This document shows, one piece after another, positions 32,609 to 43,002 of a DNA stretch of 64,000 nucleotides. The notes beneath the pieces were generated by a model, which was given only the letters and a program-made list of their open reading frames with translations, was not told where the DNA came from and ran no database searches. The first letter of the stretch is position 1. The number at the start of each line of letters is the position of its first letter. The position numbers and the translations under genes were made by a program. Source of the stretch: Notospermus geniculatus (lineage: Eukaryota > Nemertea > Pilidiophora > Heteronemertea > Lineidae); NCBI GenBank assembly GCA_002633025.1, contig NMRB01000910.1:74439-138438 (forward strand). Reading direction: 5' to 3'.

Positions 32609-33088
32609 TTAGTGAATGAACGACCCCTCTCGTGGTTCACCGAGTATCACTCAGATGTGCCCACTCAAGTTTAAGATTTCAAGAACCTTAGCGACCACTC
32701 ATCCAATACACAACACTGAGTCATATCGACTAGTTTGTGCTTTGAAAAAGAGAGGCCGTCATTAAAATCTAGACCCATCTGGAAACGGTTGATCAGGCGC
32801 ACGATCTCGCCTTCGCAGCTATATAATTAGCGAAGAGCTGCATTATCCGTGGTATTAAAGCATGGTTTCCTTTGTTGCGGCCGTAGTGTGGAAAAGTCAC
32901 CTGGGAAAGCTGTGTGAAGACTCGCCATTTCGACGTTTAACAGTTTTGGGTGTTCAAGGACATGTTTGGGTTTTTCCTTCTGTGGACATAAGAAGTGTGT
33001 AGTTCGCTTCTACGGAAACTCTACTCTGGTTGTATTGAATGGATTTTTTTTTCGATCAGGACCAAAGCCAGAGCATTATTTGTCCTGT
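32609..33088. other. Unannotated DNA
   Basis: No recognised gene or element. Confidence 0.5.
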
Positions 33089-33622
33089 TAAAGGTTACCT
33101 GAAAGGGTTCACCCACTTCAGGTTTTCTGCGTAATACTGTAGAGCATTAATCAGGCAGCATGAAACTGAAAACCGCATGAAAATCGGATCACCCATTTCC
33201 AAGTTATGGGAATTTAAAAAGGATGACTACACACCCTGGCAACTATGTCAGGCAGCGGAGAACAGCACATTTGATGTCATTGGATTTTTTAAACGTATAA
33301 AAAGCATTTAACTCACTTAACTTGGACAGTTAGGTGTAGTTTTGATGTAATTTTCTTGTACAGACTGTCGTACTGCAGTTATTTCCTTAATATGGATTCT
33401 GAGGGCAATATTTGAATTTCTGGATAGCACAATTGACTCATGAACCCGCCGCCTGGACACCATGGATACCAAGTTGTTTGGCTGTCATGTAGAAACAACA
33501 TCTTAAATTTGGTATAACACTGTAATTAATGCTCCAATCTTCATGCAACTTTCACTGAATTGTTTTTTACTTGAACCACTTTTCAGAGAAAAAAATCTTG
33601 AAATGCCTTTCAGGTGACCTTT
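33089..33622. mobile_element. 534-bp MITE with TAAAGGTTACCTGAAAGG ends
   Basis: Left TAAAGGTTACCTGAAAGG; right CCTTTCAGGTGACCTTTA. No coding capacity. It abuts the SINE that follows. Confidence 0.8.
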
Positions 33623-33626
33623 AAAT

Positions 33627-33970
33627 GTGGAAGAGGCCATCTCAAGCTACATGTACTCATGTTCCTCACTTGGAAGGGGTCATTTGTTAGCCCTTACGAA
33701 GGCCCAGGCTGGATTCGAACCCGGTGTAATGTATGAAAATGCCCCCCGTATGACAATGCCCGCTTTATTGTTCGGCGGACACTCAAATACAGAAAGACAT
33801 GTTGATCAGTGCCTCCCCCATTGTCACGTGGCGGCTTATTCCGTCAATCTTTTGTTGGGAGGCACTGGCAAACGGGGGGGGGGGGCAGTGAAAAACATTA
33901 CACCGGGACTGCCGCTAGCTACGCAGACCTGATAACCACTGAGGTACATGTATCAAGCTCCAGGTTTTGG
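33627..33970 (-). mobile_element. tRNA-derived SINE interrupted by a MITE
   Basis: Same SINE as 49150-49350, inverse orientation: tail words GAAGAGGCCATCTC, CTCATGTTCC and GGGGTCATTTG, then the B-box complement GGATTCGAACCC, then after the MITE GGGACTGCCGC and TGATAACCACTGAGG. The insertion falls within the B-box/T-arm region. Confidence 0.75.
33721..33906. mobile_element. Family H MITE, copy 4, nested in SINE
   Basis: TGTAATGTATGAAAATG ... AAAAACATTACA between two CCGG tetramers. Removing it restores the expected CGAACCCGGGACTG of the SINE, so the duplication reads as CCGG. Contains a 13-G run. Confidence 0.8.
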
Positions 33971-34780
33971 GGTGTTGACCCTCTGAGCATAAAAAGTTTG
34001 TACTTTTCTTCATAAGAAAACTCAACTTTGGTCTTCGGCGTCATATTATTGATGAAGTTAAGTCGACAATCTCCCTGGGTATTTGTAAAATGAGAAGCCA
34101 ATCTTCTTCACCTCCTCTCAACCTGTCAATTTCAAGACTAAGTCATAATGATCATTTTGGAAATCAATACCAACAGGTTGTGAATGTGATAACTTACATA
34201 TCCGTCAGCTGCAGTTAACGAATTGAGCCGAAAAGATATTCCCAAAGTCGTCTTTTAATTATTTTTTTCCATTACCCCACAATCAATCAAGAAAGTTAAA
34301 TTCACAGGAAATTGCCCTCAACCAAGATGAGTGTTGGCACTTAACCACGGGAAACCGCCCATTATATTTGTCTTCGCTGTTAATAAATTTCGGAGGTCAG
34401 CTATGACAGTTCCATCAGCCAGTGTCTGAAAAATATGACAACGGCAGGATTTGGAAATGACGAATGTAGGTGATATTTAAAACTCGGTTACATAATGAAT
34501 TGACGCATTGGTTTAGATGGCTTTGAATATGAGGTTGCCTGACCTGCCATCATTTAGCCGAAGTTGCCTGTCTCTTTCAAGGTGCGACCTATATCATCTC
34601 TTTACTTGATAAACCATATGTCTTCGTCTTTCAGTTTCTTATAAAAACCTTTTCGCACTAGAGATATGGTATGACATTGAAGTGGCTTTTCGCCTGAAGA
34701 ACTCCGAGTCTAATAAGGATATAACACCTTTTTATTCAGAGGTTGTAGGCGTTTCAAAACACATGAATATTTTTTTTTTT
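33971..34780. other. Unannotated AT-rich DNA
   Basis: No recognised gene, RNA or element. Confidence 0.5.
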
Positions 34781-35750
34781 AGCTCACCTGTGGTGAGCTT
34801 ATACAATGGTTGTGCGTCCGTCGTCGTCCGTCGTCGTCGTCGTCGTCGTCCGTCGTCGTCCGTTAGCAGGGCACGTTTCGTAACCGCTGGGGCTATTGAT
34901 CTGAAACTTGGTACATATATACCCCTAGGTCATATGACCTATGACAACAAATTTCGGTCCGATTCGATTCTTGGCTTGGCCACCAGGTGGCTAAAACTGA
35001 AAACACAAAAAGTGCAATAACTCCTGAACTAATGACTGGATCACCTCCAAATTTTTATCATAGGTGTATCTAATGAGGGTACATTACATATATAACAGGT
35101 TTTTGGTTTGACCTACTTTTCAAGGTCACAGAGGTCAAAGTTCAAAATTTTGCCTTTAGGTGGCACGTTTCGTAACCGCAGCTGCTATTGACCTGAAATT
35201 TGGTACATATATTCCCCTTGGTCAGATGACCTATGACCCCAAGTTTCGGTCCGATTTGACTCTTAGCTTGGCCACCAGGTGGCGGAAACCAAAAAGACAA
35301 AAAGTGCAATAACTCATGAACTAATGAGTGGATCCTCTCCAAATTTTTATCATTGGTGCTTCTAATGAGGATGCATGACATAAGTAAGAGGTTTTTGATT
35401 TGACCGACTTTTCAAGGTCACAGAGGTCAAAGTTCAAAATTTAGTCATTTGGTGGCGCGTTTCATAATTGCTTGGGCTATTGACTTGAACCTTGGTTCAT
35501 ATACACCCCTATGTCAGGTTACCTACGACACCACTTTTCGGTCGAATTCGATTCTCCACTTGGCCACCAGGTGGCCAAAACCAAAGCTCAAAATCCAGTA
35601 ACTCCTGAACTGTAACTAGATTGTCTCCAAATTTTTATCAGGTGCATCTAATGAGGATACATGACCCTGGAACATTTCGATTTAACATTTGTCATTTGTT
35701 TTTCTGGTACGTTCACCCAGGTGAGCACATGGTCCATGGACCATTTCATT
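34781..35750 (+). mobile_element. Tandem-unit repeat element, family A, copy 2 (complete)
   Basis: Hairpin AGCTCACCTGTGGTGAGCT, GTC/CGTC tract, then three units starting at 34870, 35162 and 35454 (exactly 292 bp apart). Ends CAGGTGAGC, the inverse of the start, then palindrome ATGGTCCATGGACCAT and TTCATT. Units carry TTGGCCACCAGGTGGC, AAACACAAAAAGTGCAATAA and CAAGGTCACAGAGGTCAAAG. Confidence 0.9.
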
Positions 35751-35872
35751 TACTTTTGCACACTCTGTCTTCTTCATCAAGCTTATTAAAAGTTTTACAT
35801 GTAAAGGATATAGGCCCTAATTAATGAGATGGTTTTTTTATATCAAACATTTCTTTGTTTGAAAGTAGGCCT

Positions 35873-36232
35873 ATGAGAAACCCGCACACTAACGTCACGA
35901 CGTGGCGCTGTGAGCGGTTGTACCGAAGTCTCTTTTTTCTGACGTTATTTCCATGTATTTCTGGCGTGAAAATAAACCATTTGTGTTGGTCGCCCGACAG
36001 TAAAACTTACGTCATCGTATAGCAGATGAAATTTTCTTTTAATCTCATTCTTTTTTTTCTAAAAATTAAGAGGTACGATAATAAAAGCAACGTCTTTTGT
36101 GTCATTTTTCCTGTAGAAACATGTGCAGGAATTTTTTTTCATGACGCCACATCAACACCTACAATGACGTCGTTTCGGTACAACTGCTTGCAGCGCCGAC
36201 CTGTCGGGATAAACCGCAGGGCGGGTCCCCAT
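35873..36232 (+). mobile_element. Family I MITE, copy 2
   Basis: ATGAGAAACCCGC ... CTAACGTCACGACGTGG at the left, and TTTCGGTACAACTGC ... GCGGGTCCCCATT at the right. Matches 43003-43386 end to end. Confidence 0.85.
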
Positions 36233-36774
36233 TACATCTTCATACAACACCCAGTATTTAGTGGCATGTAAACGTTGCAGCTCTTAACGCAAGAGAGCCT
36301 CTTGAATTTCACGTAGTGCAGCGATATTTCATTCATCAATTTATCTATTCGAGAGATCGTCTAGCAGTTACTAAAGACGATGTTACCATTTTCTACTACG
36401 TGCTTTAGATTGATCAGTCTCTCTGTCTGTCTGTCCGTCCGTCTCTCCCACTTTTTCTTACAGTTTTTCTTACAATTTCTCGGTCACGCACTTTTTGTTT
36501 TTTCGATACCTGCATGTCATGGCAGAACGGAAAATAAAAAAAAATGTCAGATTTCCTTGGATTTCTCTTAGAAGGTATCCCACGTTGATAGGTAAACTGC
36601 ATCTCTAGTGCTTGACTTTACGTGACGCCGCATGTGGTACTACACCAGTACGCCAAATCACGATACGGCTCATTTGAAATCAGGAATTCACTTACCTCTT
36701 CTTTTTTACAAAACGCAAACACATTTTCCTTGGACGGAGCAGAACCACCTGTGTTTGTGAAGCCAGTGTGTACT
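36233..36774. other. Unannotated DNA with TCTG/TCCG microsatellite
   Basis: (TCTG)n(TCCG)n tract at 36420-36450; otherwise nothing recognised. Confidence 0.5.
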
Positions 36775-37200
36775 ATCCTTCTTAAGCCGTTGGCAAGTAG
36801 ACACTATAATTGCCCAAAAAAAATATTGGTAACAAATTCCCAAGGTTGTGTGGATCAAATTGGTATAATGAAGGGCACAGATGTTGCTTGGGGGCAAAAC
36901 TTTGGATAACTTATATTTTTAACAAGCAACGTTGTTTAAAGCGATTTGTCAGCCAAAAAATTTGAATGCAAAAGGGGACGAATCTTTGTTTACAAACACT
37001 GATTTCCTGCATTCTGATTGGCTGTGAGGGCAATGTTTACAAACATCATCTTCTGTTTACAAAACGACTGTCGATTTGCTTTAAAATATCTGGCACCCTT
37101 TTAACCCGTTGTCTAGTAGACACCGTTGCAAAAAAATCTGTAACGCTTTCCAAAGGTTGTGTGGATCCAACAGGTATACTAATAAGGAACACAGACTGTA
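36775..37200 (+). repeat. Direct repeat pair, about 110 bp
   Basis: TAAGCCGTTGGCAAGTAGAC ... AAGGTTGTGTGGATCAAATT (36783-36860) recurs as TAACCCGTTGTCTAGTAGAC ... AAGGTTGTGTGGATCCAACA (37102-37172). No protein recognised in either. Confidence 0.65.
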
Positions 37201-37861
37201 TATACATATGTACGTTTAGGCTCAGACTTCCTTATATATAATTTCTTTTATCAAGCAACTTAAAATTGTTTGAAATATCTTGCACCCCTTTGTGTATCTC
37301 TTACGAAAAATTTATTCCACGCTGAGACTTGCTTTGCAGCTATAGGGCAAGTTAATACGGAATTTTTTTCGAAAGTTTCAGAACGCTTTAAACAATGTGA
37401 ATCACATCTGGGTCTTATAACTGTCTTGTAGGTTGAAGGGTGATGCAATGTTACGGAACATTACCACACTCTGTGAAAAAGATTAGATCTTCAATGAAGA
37501 ATTTTTTATGGAACCTCTTTTCATGATGTTTTAGGTTGTCAGTTGATTTATCTCTCCTATTCATAGAACCCTCAATGGGGAACCTGCTTTAGGGGGAATT
37601 AGCCAAAAATGACACTAAGAATAATTTAGTGGCCCGCGAAATTCACAATTTCAAAATTACAAATTTGTGTAGTTTAGTGTGTTGGATCATTGGTCCGGCC
37701 TAAATCTGCAGCGGACCGCGAGCTAATGCTATCCAATGAGAATGAGGCGATGGCAGACGAGTAATAATGCATTTTTATCGATATATTCCATACATTTAGC
37801 ATTAATGTATCCAAGATGGCGGCGAGATTGATCGTGGATTAAGACAAAAATTTCACTGGCA
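37201..37861. other. Unannotated DNA
   Basis: Contains GTGGCCCGCGAAA near 37630, inverse of TTTCGCGGGCCAC near 37884; possibly a decayed outer TIR. No gene. Confidence 0.4.
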
Positions 37862-38116
37862 CGAAGATAATGTATCACGTGTATTTTCGCGGGCCACGAA
37901 AATCATTGTTTATTTACATTTTGTTTGTTTGTGTCCAGTCTTTCTTTATCTTGTGGGTAATTTGTTGATGGCATGCCCCTCTAGAAATTATTTTGATACC
38001 GAAAGATTCAATTTGGTGCGTTGGCATGTCCCAAACGTCCAAAATAACATAATGTAAACATCCATGTTTACAAACATTGAATGTAAGCAATGAAGTCATG
38101 ATACATTACCTTTATA
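37862..38116. mobile_element. Family M element (AAGATAATGTATCA ends), copy 1
   Basis: GAAGATAATGTATCACG at the left and ATGATACATTACCTTTA at the right form imperfect TIRs. About 75-80% similar by eye to 45321-45576. Confidence 0.75.
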
Positions 38117-38519
38117 TCTCAGAATAACCCAGTACCTTTAAGGAAAAAAAACAATTCGTTGGAACTACTCGTGGTTACACAGGTGTTGGTTCTCAATAAA
38201 ACGTGAATGAACCTTTTCTTTTTTACATTTTCGCTTAATTTGCCTCCCTCGGTGCAGGCAGTTGTTTCTCGTGGTTTTTAAGTGGATATATCTGTCTCTG
38301 TTGACTTGTTTTTTATCTCTAAGTGCATCACCGTGTTTTTGCTTCGGAATTGATAAAAACATCGGAGTCAGATTTGTAACCAACTGCTCGATTTCGAAAG
38401 TATTTGAAGAGCATTTTGTCAATCATGTGTTGCACTTTCCGGCCGTGTTTGCTCAGTGGGTGTGTTATGAATTGAGTGGCATTTGATTGGATGTAAACAA
38501 AGGTAGGCCTTGCTAAATA
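38117..38519. other. Unannotated DNA
   Basis: No gene or element recognised. Confidence 0.5.
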
Positions 38520-38667
38520 GGGAGGTTTAGAAATGAAACAATAAACGTAAACTTAACGACAACGTTGTTTTTGTACCGAAAATGCAATATAAAATCTGGT
38601 TAATGTATAGTATGAAAAATAACGTTGTCGTAAAATTTTCGTTTATCGGTTGATTTCTAAACCTCCC
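38520..38667. mobile_element. MITE of the GGGAGGTTTAGAA family, copy 2
   Basis: TA-flanked: GGGAGGTTTAGAAATGAAAC ... TTGATTTCTAAACCTCCC. The interior shares AATATAAAATCTGGT with copy 1. Confidence 0.9.
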
Positions 38668-38854
38668 TAATGTCTGCTTTGAACGAACGATCAGAGAGTG
38701 AAGTAAAAAAAAAGGCAAATAGCCTCATCCTTCTACAGTGTCGTATACGGTACACTTTGCCAAAAAAAAACATAGATTCCAAAGTTATCTGTTTTCCACT
38801 GCAGACATCAGTAAACTTTTCATTTACTGTTGCCATGTCGCAGAATGAAGTCCA

Positions 38855-39144
38855 TGGGCCGAATTTATAAGCCAAAGCCCCAAGGCCAAGCTTTTGCTTG
38901 TAAAGAAGCACAAGCCAAAGATTTTGCTCACAACATATTCATAATCAATTGCTTAACCTAATGACCTTTTCTTATAAAGCCAAGCAAGATTTTCTATCTG
39001 ATGAAGCTAATGCTCGCAAGACAAAGCTTCTGCTAATTCTTATAGGGAGTTGCTTGTTCTATGAAGCAAAAGCGATATTTTATAAATACCTCTTCAAGAA
39101 AAAGCTCAGAAAAAGCAAATGCTAGTTTTTATGAATTCGGCCCA
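38855..39144. mobile_element. MITE with TGGGCCGAATTTATAAGCC ends, copy 1
   Basis: TGGGCCGAATTTATAAG at the left, TTTTTATGAATTCGGCCCA at the right; the interior carries repeated AAGCAAAAGC/AAGCCAAG words. Inverse copy at 42020-42400. Confidence 0.85.
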
Positions 39145-39145
39145 T

Positions 39146-39266
39146 TGGGTCATATGAATAAAGACTAGTAAATGCTTTTACTTGAATTTTACAATACAGA
39201 TGCACTAGACAATGCTGTCCAAATCAGAAGTAAACGCATTTTGGTGGTCTATATTCACATGACCCA
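39146..39266. mobile_element. 121-bp MITE with TGGGTCATATGAATA ends
   Basis: TGGGTCATATGAATAAAGAC pairs with TATATTCACATGACCCA; inner AGTAAATGCTTTTACTT / AAGTAAACGCATTTT. A related hairpin lies at 58367-58475. Confidence 0.8.
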
Positions 39267-39299
39267 TTGTTGGCAAACGTTCGTTGCGGTAAAAACAAA

Positions 39300-39371
39300 G
39301 GGCTCGTCCCGGAGTCGAACCGGGGACCTCTCGCACCCGAAGCGAGAATCATACCACTAGACCAACGAGCC
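39300..39371 (-). tRNA. tRNA-Pro (CGG), copy 1
   Basis: 72 nt reading from 39371 down: acceptor GGCTCGT pairs with ACGAGCC, discriminator C. Anticodon stem CTCGC/GCGAG encloses TTCGGGT, so the anticodon is CGG (reads CCG). T-arm CCCGG-TTCGACT-CCGGG is fully paired. A T-rich stop (TTTGTTTTT) follows directly, as for Pol III. It closely resembles metazoan tRNA-Pro as I remember it. Compared with copy 2, the third T-stem pair is C:G instead of G:C, a two-base change that keeps pairing. Confidence 0.95.
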
Positions 39372-39628
39372 ATCGTTAATGGAACCAGCACCACGAGCTC
39401 GTTTTGAAATGCCTACTGACATTTTGTTCATGATTTCGTATTGTTAAGCGACAAAAAACATTGTCAATAAGACTGTAACCTTGGCATTTTATTTCCAAAG
39501 CATAGAACTCTCTCTTACTTGTCTTGGTAGACGAAATCATGACCTTTGGGTGTGTCACAAAGCCAACAGCATTTGATTGTAAAAACCTGCAGCACACGTC
39601 ACCACTTTCGTTGCTTATAAAGGCAATA

Positions 39629-40030
39629 GTGAGGTTTCGCAAATCTGACGAAACACGAAGTACGAAATATGAAAGTCAATTTCACTTCCAGGGCCTAATG
39701 TATTTCTGGAGATGGTTGCTACCACATGTAGGCCTACCAGCCGCCAGTGCGTCTTTTAGCATATCACGTAAGACCCAGAGAGTTATGATGCATCTTAAAT
39801 TTTTAAATTTCCATTTTGTAGACTGGTAGATACGAAGTTGAAACGAAAGATAAATTTCAAAGTTTAATATACACCGTAGCTCTATCGGTCAAACGTCATG
39901 CGCTAAAAGACGCTCTTGCAGCAGGCGATATTTGTGATGCCAACCATCTCCTGAAATACATTACGTCATGGAAATGAAGTCCAATTTCGTATTTCGTACT
40001 TGGTGTTTCGTCAGATTTGCGAAACCTCAC
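39629..40030. mobile_element. Family E MITE, copy 2
   Basis: TA-flanked GTGAGGTTTCGCAAATCTGA ... TCAGATTTGCGAAACCTCAC, both ends intact, about 400 bp. It lies between the two tRNA-bearing segments. Confidence 0.9.
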
Positions 40031-40337
40031 TAATTTTCCTGGTCGCCACGAAAATGGCCACGTGTGCTGTCGCCGCAACGACCACTCACCACGCAAATTC
40101 TGTGGTGACCACGAGTTGCCACAAGTTGCCGGAAATAAAACCGGTTTAATTTCTCACCACGAAAATTGCTCGTCGTTGCGAGTTTTGGTGATGCGTGGCA
40201 ATCAGCAGCACACGAGACCACTGAGTGGTGAGGTCTGCTGTAAACCGGTGTGACCGCCACAAAACTTGCCGACCACGAAAATTGCCTGTACGAGCAACGA
40301 AAGTGGTCTAAATACTAAAGATAGACCTTGCCGCATG
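40031..40337. repeat. Short repeats of CCACGAAAATTGC
   Basis: CCACGAAAATGGCC, CCACGAAAATTGCTCG and CCACGAAAATTGCCTG recur, with GTGGTGA/TCACCAC words giving local hairpins. No gene. Confidence 0.5.
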
Positions 40338-40790
40338 GAAGCTTTGAATGAACGATCAGAGAGTGAAGTCAAATAACCCTTAAAAAATTGCAAATAGCCT
40401 CTTCTCTCTAAAGTGTGGTACACCGCACACCTTTCACCCCCCCCCCCCAAATATATAGGGTTCCACCAATTTTGTTTTCTGCTGCATTGTGTTGTGAACT
40501 TTATGTGTCCCAAAATGAAATATTCTGGGCATCTGGTCGTTTCAGGTAAAAAAAATAGGGCTCGTCCGGGAGTCGAACCCGGGACCTCTCGCACCCGAAG
40601 CGAGAATCATACCACTAGACCAACGAGCCGTTGTTAATAAGACATACCATAAACGTTTCCCAAACATTTGACATTTGTTCATAATTGGCTTTTAAGATAT
40701 CGTAAATAACACTGTAGCCTTGGCATTTTATTTCAAAAACATAGAAGCACCACTTCCTTTTCGTGGTAGATGAAATCAGGCGCCGAATAT
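40338..40790. repeat. tRNA-bearing duplicated segment, copy 2
   Basis: Left block GCTTTGAATGAACGATCAGA, central tRNA, right block GTAGCCTTGGCATTTTATTT; each has a counterpart around the copy 1 tRNA. The right block is upstream of the tRNA 5' end by about 80-115 nt here and about 100-135 nt in copy 1. Confidence 0.8.
40558..40629 (-). tRNA. tRNA-Pro (CGG), copy 2
   Basis: 72 nt from 40629 down: acceptor GGCTCGT/ACGAGCC, discriminator C, anticodon loop TTCGGGT, T-arm CCGGG-TTCGACT-CCCGG, all stems paired. A T7 run (complement of 40549-40556) lies just downstream and fits a Pol III terminator. Same strand as copy 1, 1258 bp away. It looks intact and functional. Confidence 0.97.
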
Positions 40791-41639
40791 TTAAAATATT
40801 CCGCAAGGTGGTAAACATCAGAGAAAATCCGAGAGGCGCTGAGCAAAAATGGAAAAAAAACGATACGACACCATTCTTAATCACCCAACTTTTAAACATC
40901 AATTCTTTTCGTCAACTCAACACGTTTCCTGAAAAGTAGGCAATGATTGTTCTCCGCACTCGCATCCTTCCCGTCATGTCTTATTTTAACTTCCTTTTTC
41001 GCAGTCTTTTGATGCGACGCGAGGCGATTGAATGTCGGCGAATAAACTGTACTTTTCTCGTCAAAGTCACGCGTCAAACCACGAGACACAATAAAGAAAC
41101 ATAATACGATTTTTTCTTTCATCTGTCAGGGCTTGTCAGTTTCAAGATGTTGAAGGCGGTTGGATTTAGGATGTCAGACATCCTGTATTAACTCCGGTGG
41201 AATTTATCTTCAAAAGATATGAAGGACAAAAGACAGACGCGGCTCATAATCAAAATAAGACGTTGGCGGAATGAGATTATACATGTAACATGGCTTCACA
41301 TCGCTGCTACACTGCCTCTCAAAAGTATTTAGACAGTGGTCTGCCAATCTTACAAACGTTGAAATAGTCCGTTCAAAAAACCCAGTGTACTTAACAATTA
41401 TTAACAATTATTATATGTGTACATTTTTCCACACAATTTTGCACGGGATTTTCCCCAAATGTGACGTTGTAAATATTGGCATCCTGTGGCATTTCTGACA
41501 AAACAAAGCAGTGATATATGGAGAACTTTGAAAATGAAACAGGGCCGTGTAATTTAATCAAGATCGAACTAAACAGAGTGGTTTATTTTGGGGCAAGAAG
41601 TAAGTGGAAATACTGTTAGAAAATAGGACTTCCGGGTCT
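40791..41639. other. Unannotated DNA
   Basis: No recognised gene, RNA or element; contains a duplicated ACAATTATTA. Confidence 0.5.
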
Positions 41640-41855
41640 TGACAGCACCACGTCGTGGCGTTAAGCTGCCCATACACGATCAATATTATTGCACAATATG
41701 AGGATCACAATAGGCAATCTTATTGTCAATCTTTCTTCTAATTATCATGCTAGAAGCACACGACCACCCATTTGGGCCCCATATTGTGCAATAATATTGC
41801 GCCGTGTATGGGCGGCTTTAGTTTGCGGGTTCCTCAATCATTGAGATATTCAGAA
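41640..41855 (-). mobile_element. Family I MITE left-end fragment split by another MITE
   Basis: CAGCACCACGTCGTGGCGTTA (left) and GTTTGCGGGTTCCTCA (right) together are the complement of the family I left end AATGAGGAACC ... CACGACGTGGTGCTG. The 41664-41817 MITE sits in the middle. Confidence 0.75.
41664..41817. mobile_element. Harbinger-like MITE, TTA target duplication
   Basis: AGCTGCCCATACACGATCAA at the left; CGTGTATGGGCGGCT at the right; inner ATATTATTGCACAATATG pairs. TTA on both sides (41661-41663, 41818-41820). The host sequence rejoins correctly when it is removed. Confidence 0.85.
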
Positions 41856-41889
41856 ATTTTTTATCAGAACTTTGACCGTGTGGAACGGG

Positions 41890-41955
41890 CTTAATTAGTC
41901 CGATGTATGTGTATGTATGTATAGCTTTATTCGCCAATACAAAGTACTACAATAG
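41890..41955 (-). mobile_element. Possible LINE 3' tail
   Basis: On the minus strand: TTGTATTGGCGAATAAAGC followed by (TACA/CATA)n. A short A/T microsatellite after AATAAAG is typical of CR1-like LINE 3' ends. Only about 65 bp is present. Confidence 0.35.
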
Positions 41956-42019
41956 TCAGGAGCCAAAGCAGAGCATTCCGATTGCTTAATTTAATTCAGT
42001 GCCAAGAACATGAAATCTG

Positions 42020-42400
42020 AACCCATATTCATTAAACCCTGCTTGGCTTAGTTGCCTGCTTTCCTTTTTCTGGGCTTTTTCTTGAAGAGGTATTTTTAAA
42101 GTTTCGCTTTTGCTTCACAGAACAAGCAACTCCTATAAGAATTAGCAGAAGCTTTGTCTTGCGAGCATCAGTTTCGTCAGATAGAAAATCTTGCTTGGCT
42201 TTATAAGAAAAGGTCATTAGGTTAAGCAATTGATTATGAATATGTTTGTGAGCAAAATCTTTGGCTTGTGCTTCTCCTTGACAAGCAAAAGCTTGGCCTT
42301 GGGACTTTGGCTTGTAAGCTTTTGCTATGTTTTACAAATTCGGCCCAATGTACACAAATAGCAGCCAACTAAGCTAGCAAGGTTTTATGAATATGGGCCC
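42020..42400 (-). mobile_element. MITE of the TGGGCCGAATTTATAAGCC family, copy 2, in an outer element
   Basis: The inner part (to 42347) matches 38855-39144 in inverse. Outer ends ACCCATATTCATTAAACCC and GGTTTTATGAATATGGGCCC pair with each other, implying a second element around it. Confidence 0.75.
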
Positions 42401-43002
42401 TGAAGTCGAAACCAAACATCAGGATACACGACACACGACTTCGTGTGTCTGTGAACTTAACCGATGAGAAATTCATTAAGAGAAATTCTAGAGTGACCAA
42501 ATACTCTTCAACCATTCCAAATTAAGCATCCCTGTCAAGATACACTCTTCTTTGAAATGCACCTCAATACGTCGGACCCTAGACAAGCACTCCACTCCTG
42601 AAATGAAATCGACAAACGTGACGTACGGAGGACTATTAAATCAACAAGGTTTTTCTGCCTGGGTTGATACAGAGCTACTCCATACTGCCCATTACGACTT
42701 AACAAGCCCTTTCTTCCCCTTCATTTGTCTAACAGCAATGGTTGGCGAAGTCCACTCACCGGGACATTGATATCTCTTAATCACAGTTGAATTGCCAGAC
42801 AAGTGTTTGCTACAACTTCAGCTGAATATTTTACCCTTACCTATTTTGCTAACCATCGCTTATGCATTTACTATTAGGAGAAACTGTAGCAGCGATGTGG
42901 GAACGTGCTTTGAATAATACAAGGATGGGACTTCTAACAGCAATGTACAACCACGTAGTACAGAAAATATGAAATGAACAATAGCAAGGTCCACTCCTTC
43001 GC
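42401..43002. other. Unannotated DNA
   Basis: No recognised gene or repeat. Confidence 0.5.

Larger units (their letters stand above)
38668..39560. repeat. tRNA-bearing duplicated segment, copy 1
   Basis: GCTTTGAACGAACGATCAGAGAGTGAAGT and downstream blocks match 40338-40790 on both sides of the tRNA. This copy is longer because two MITEs (38855-39144, 39146-39266) sit between the left block and the tRNA. Confidence 0.8.
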
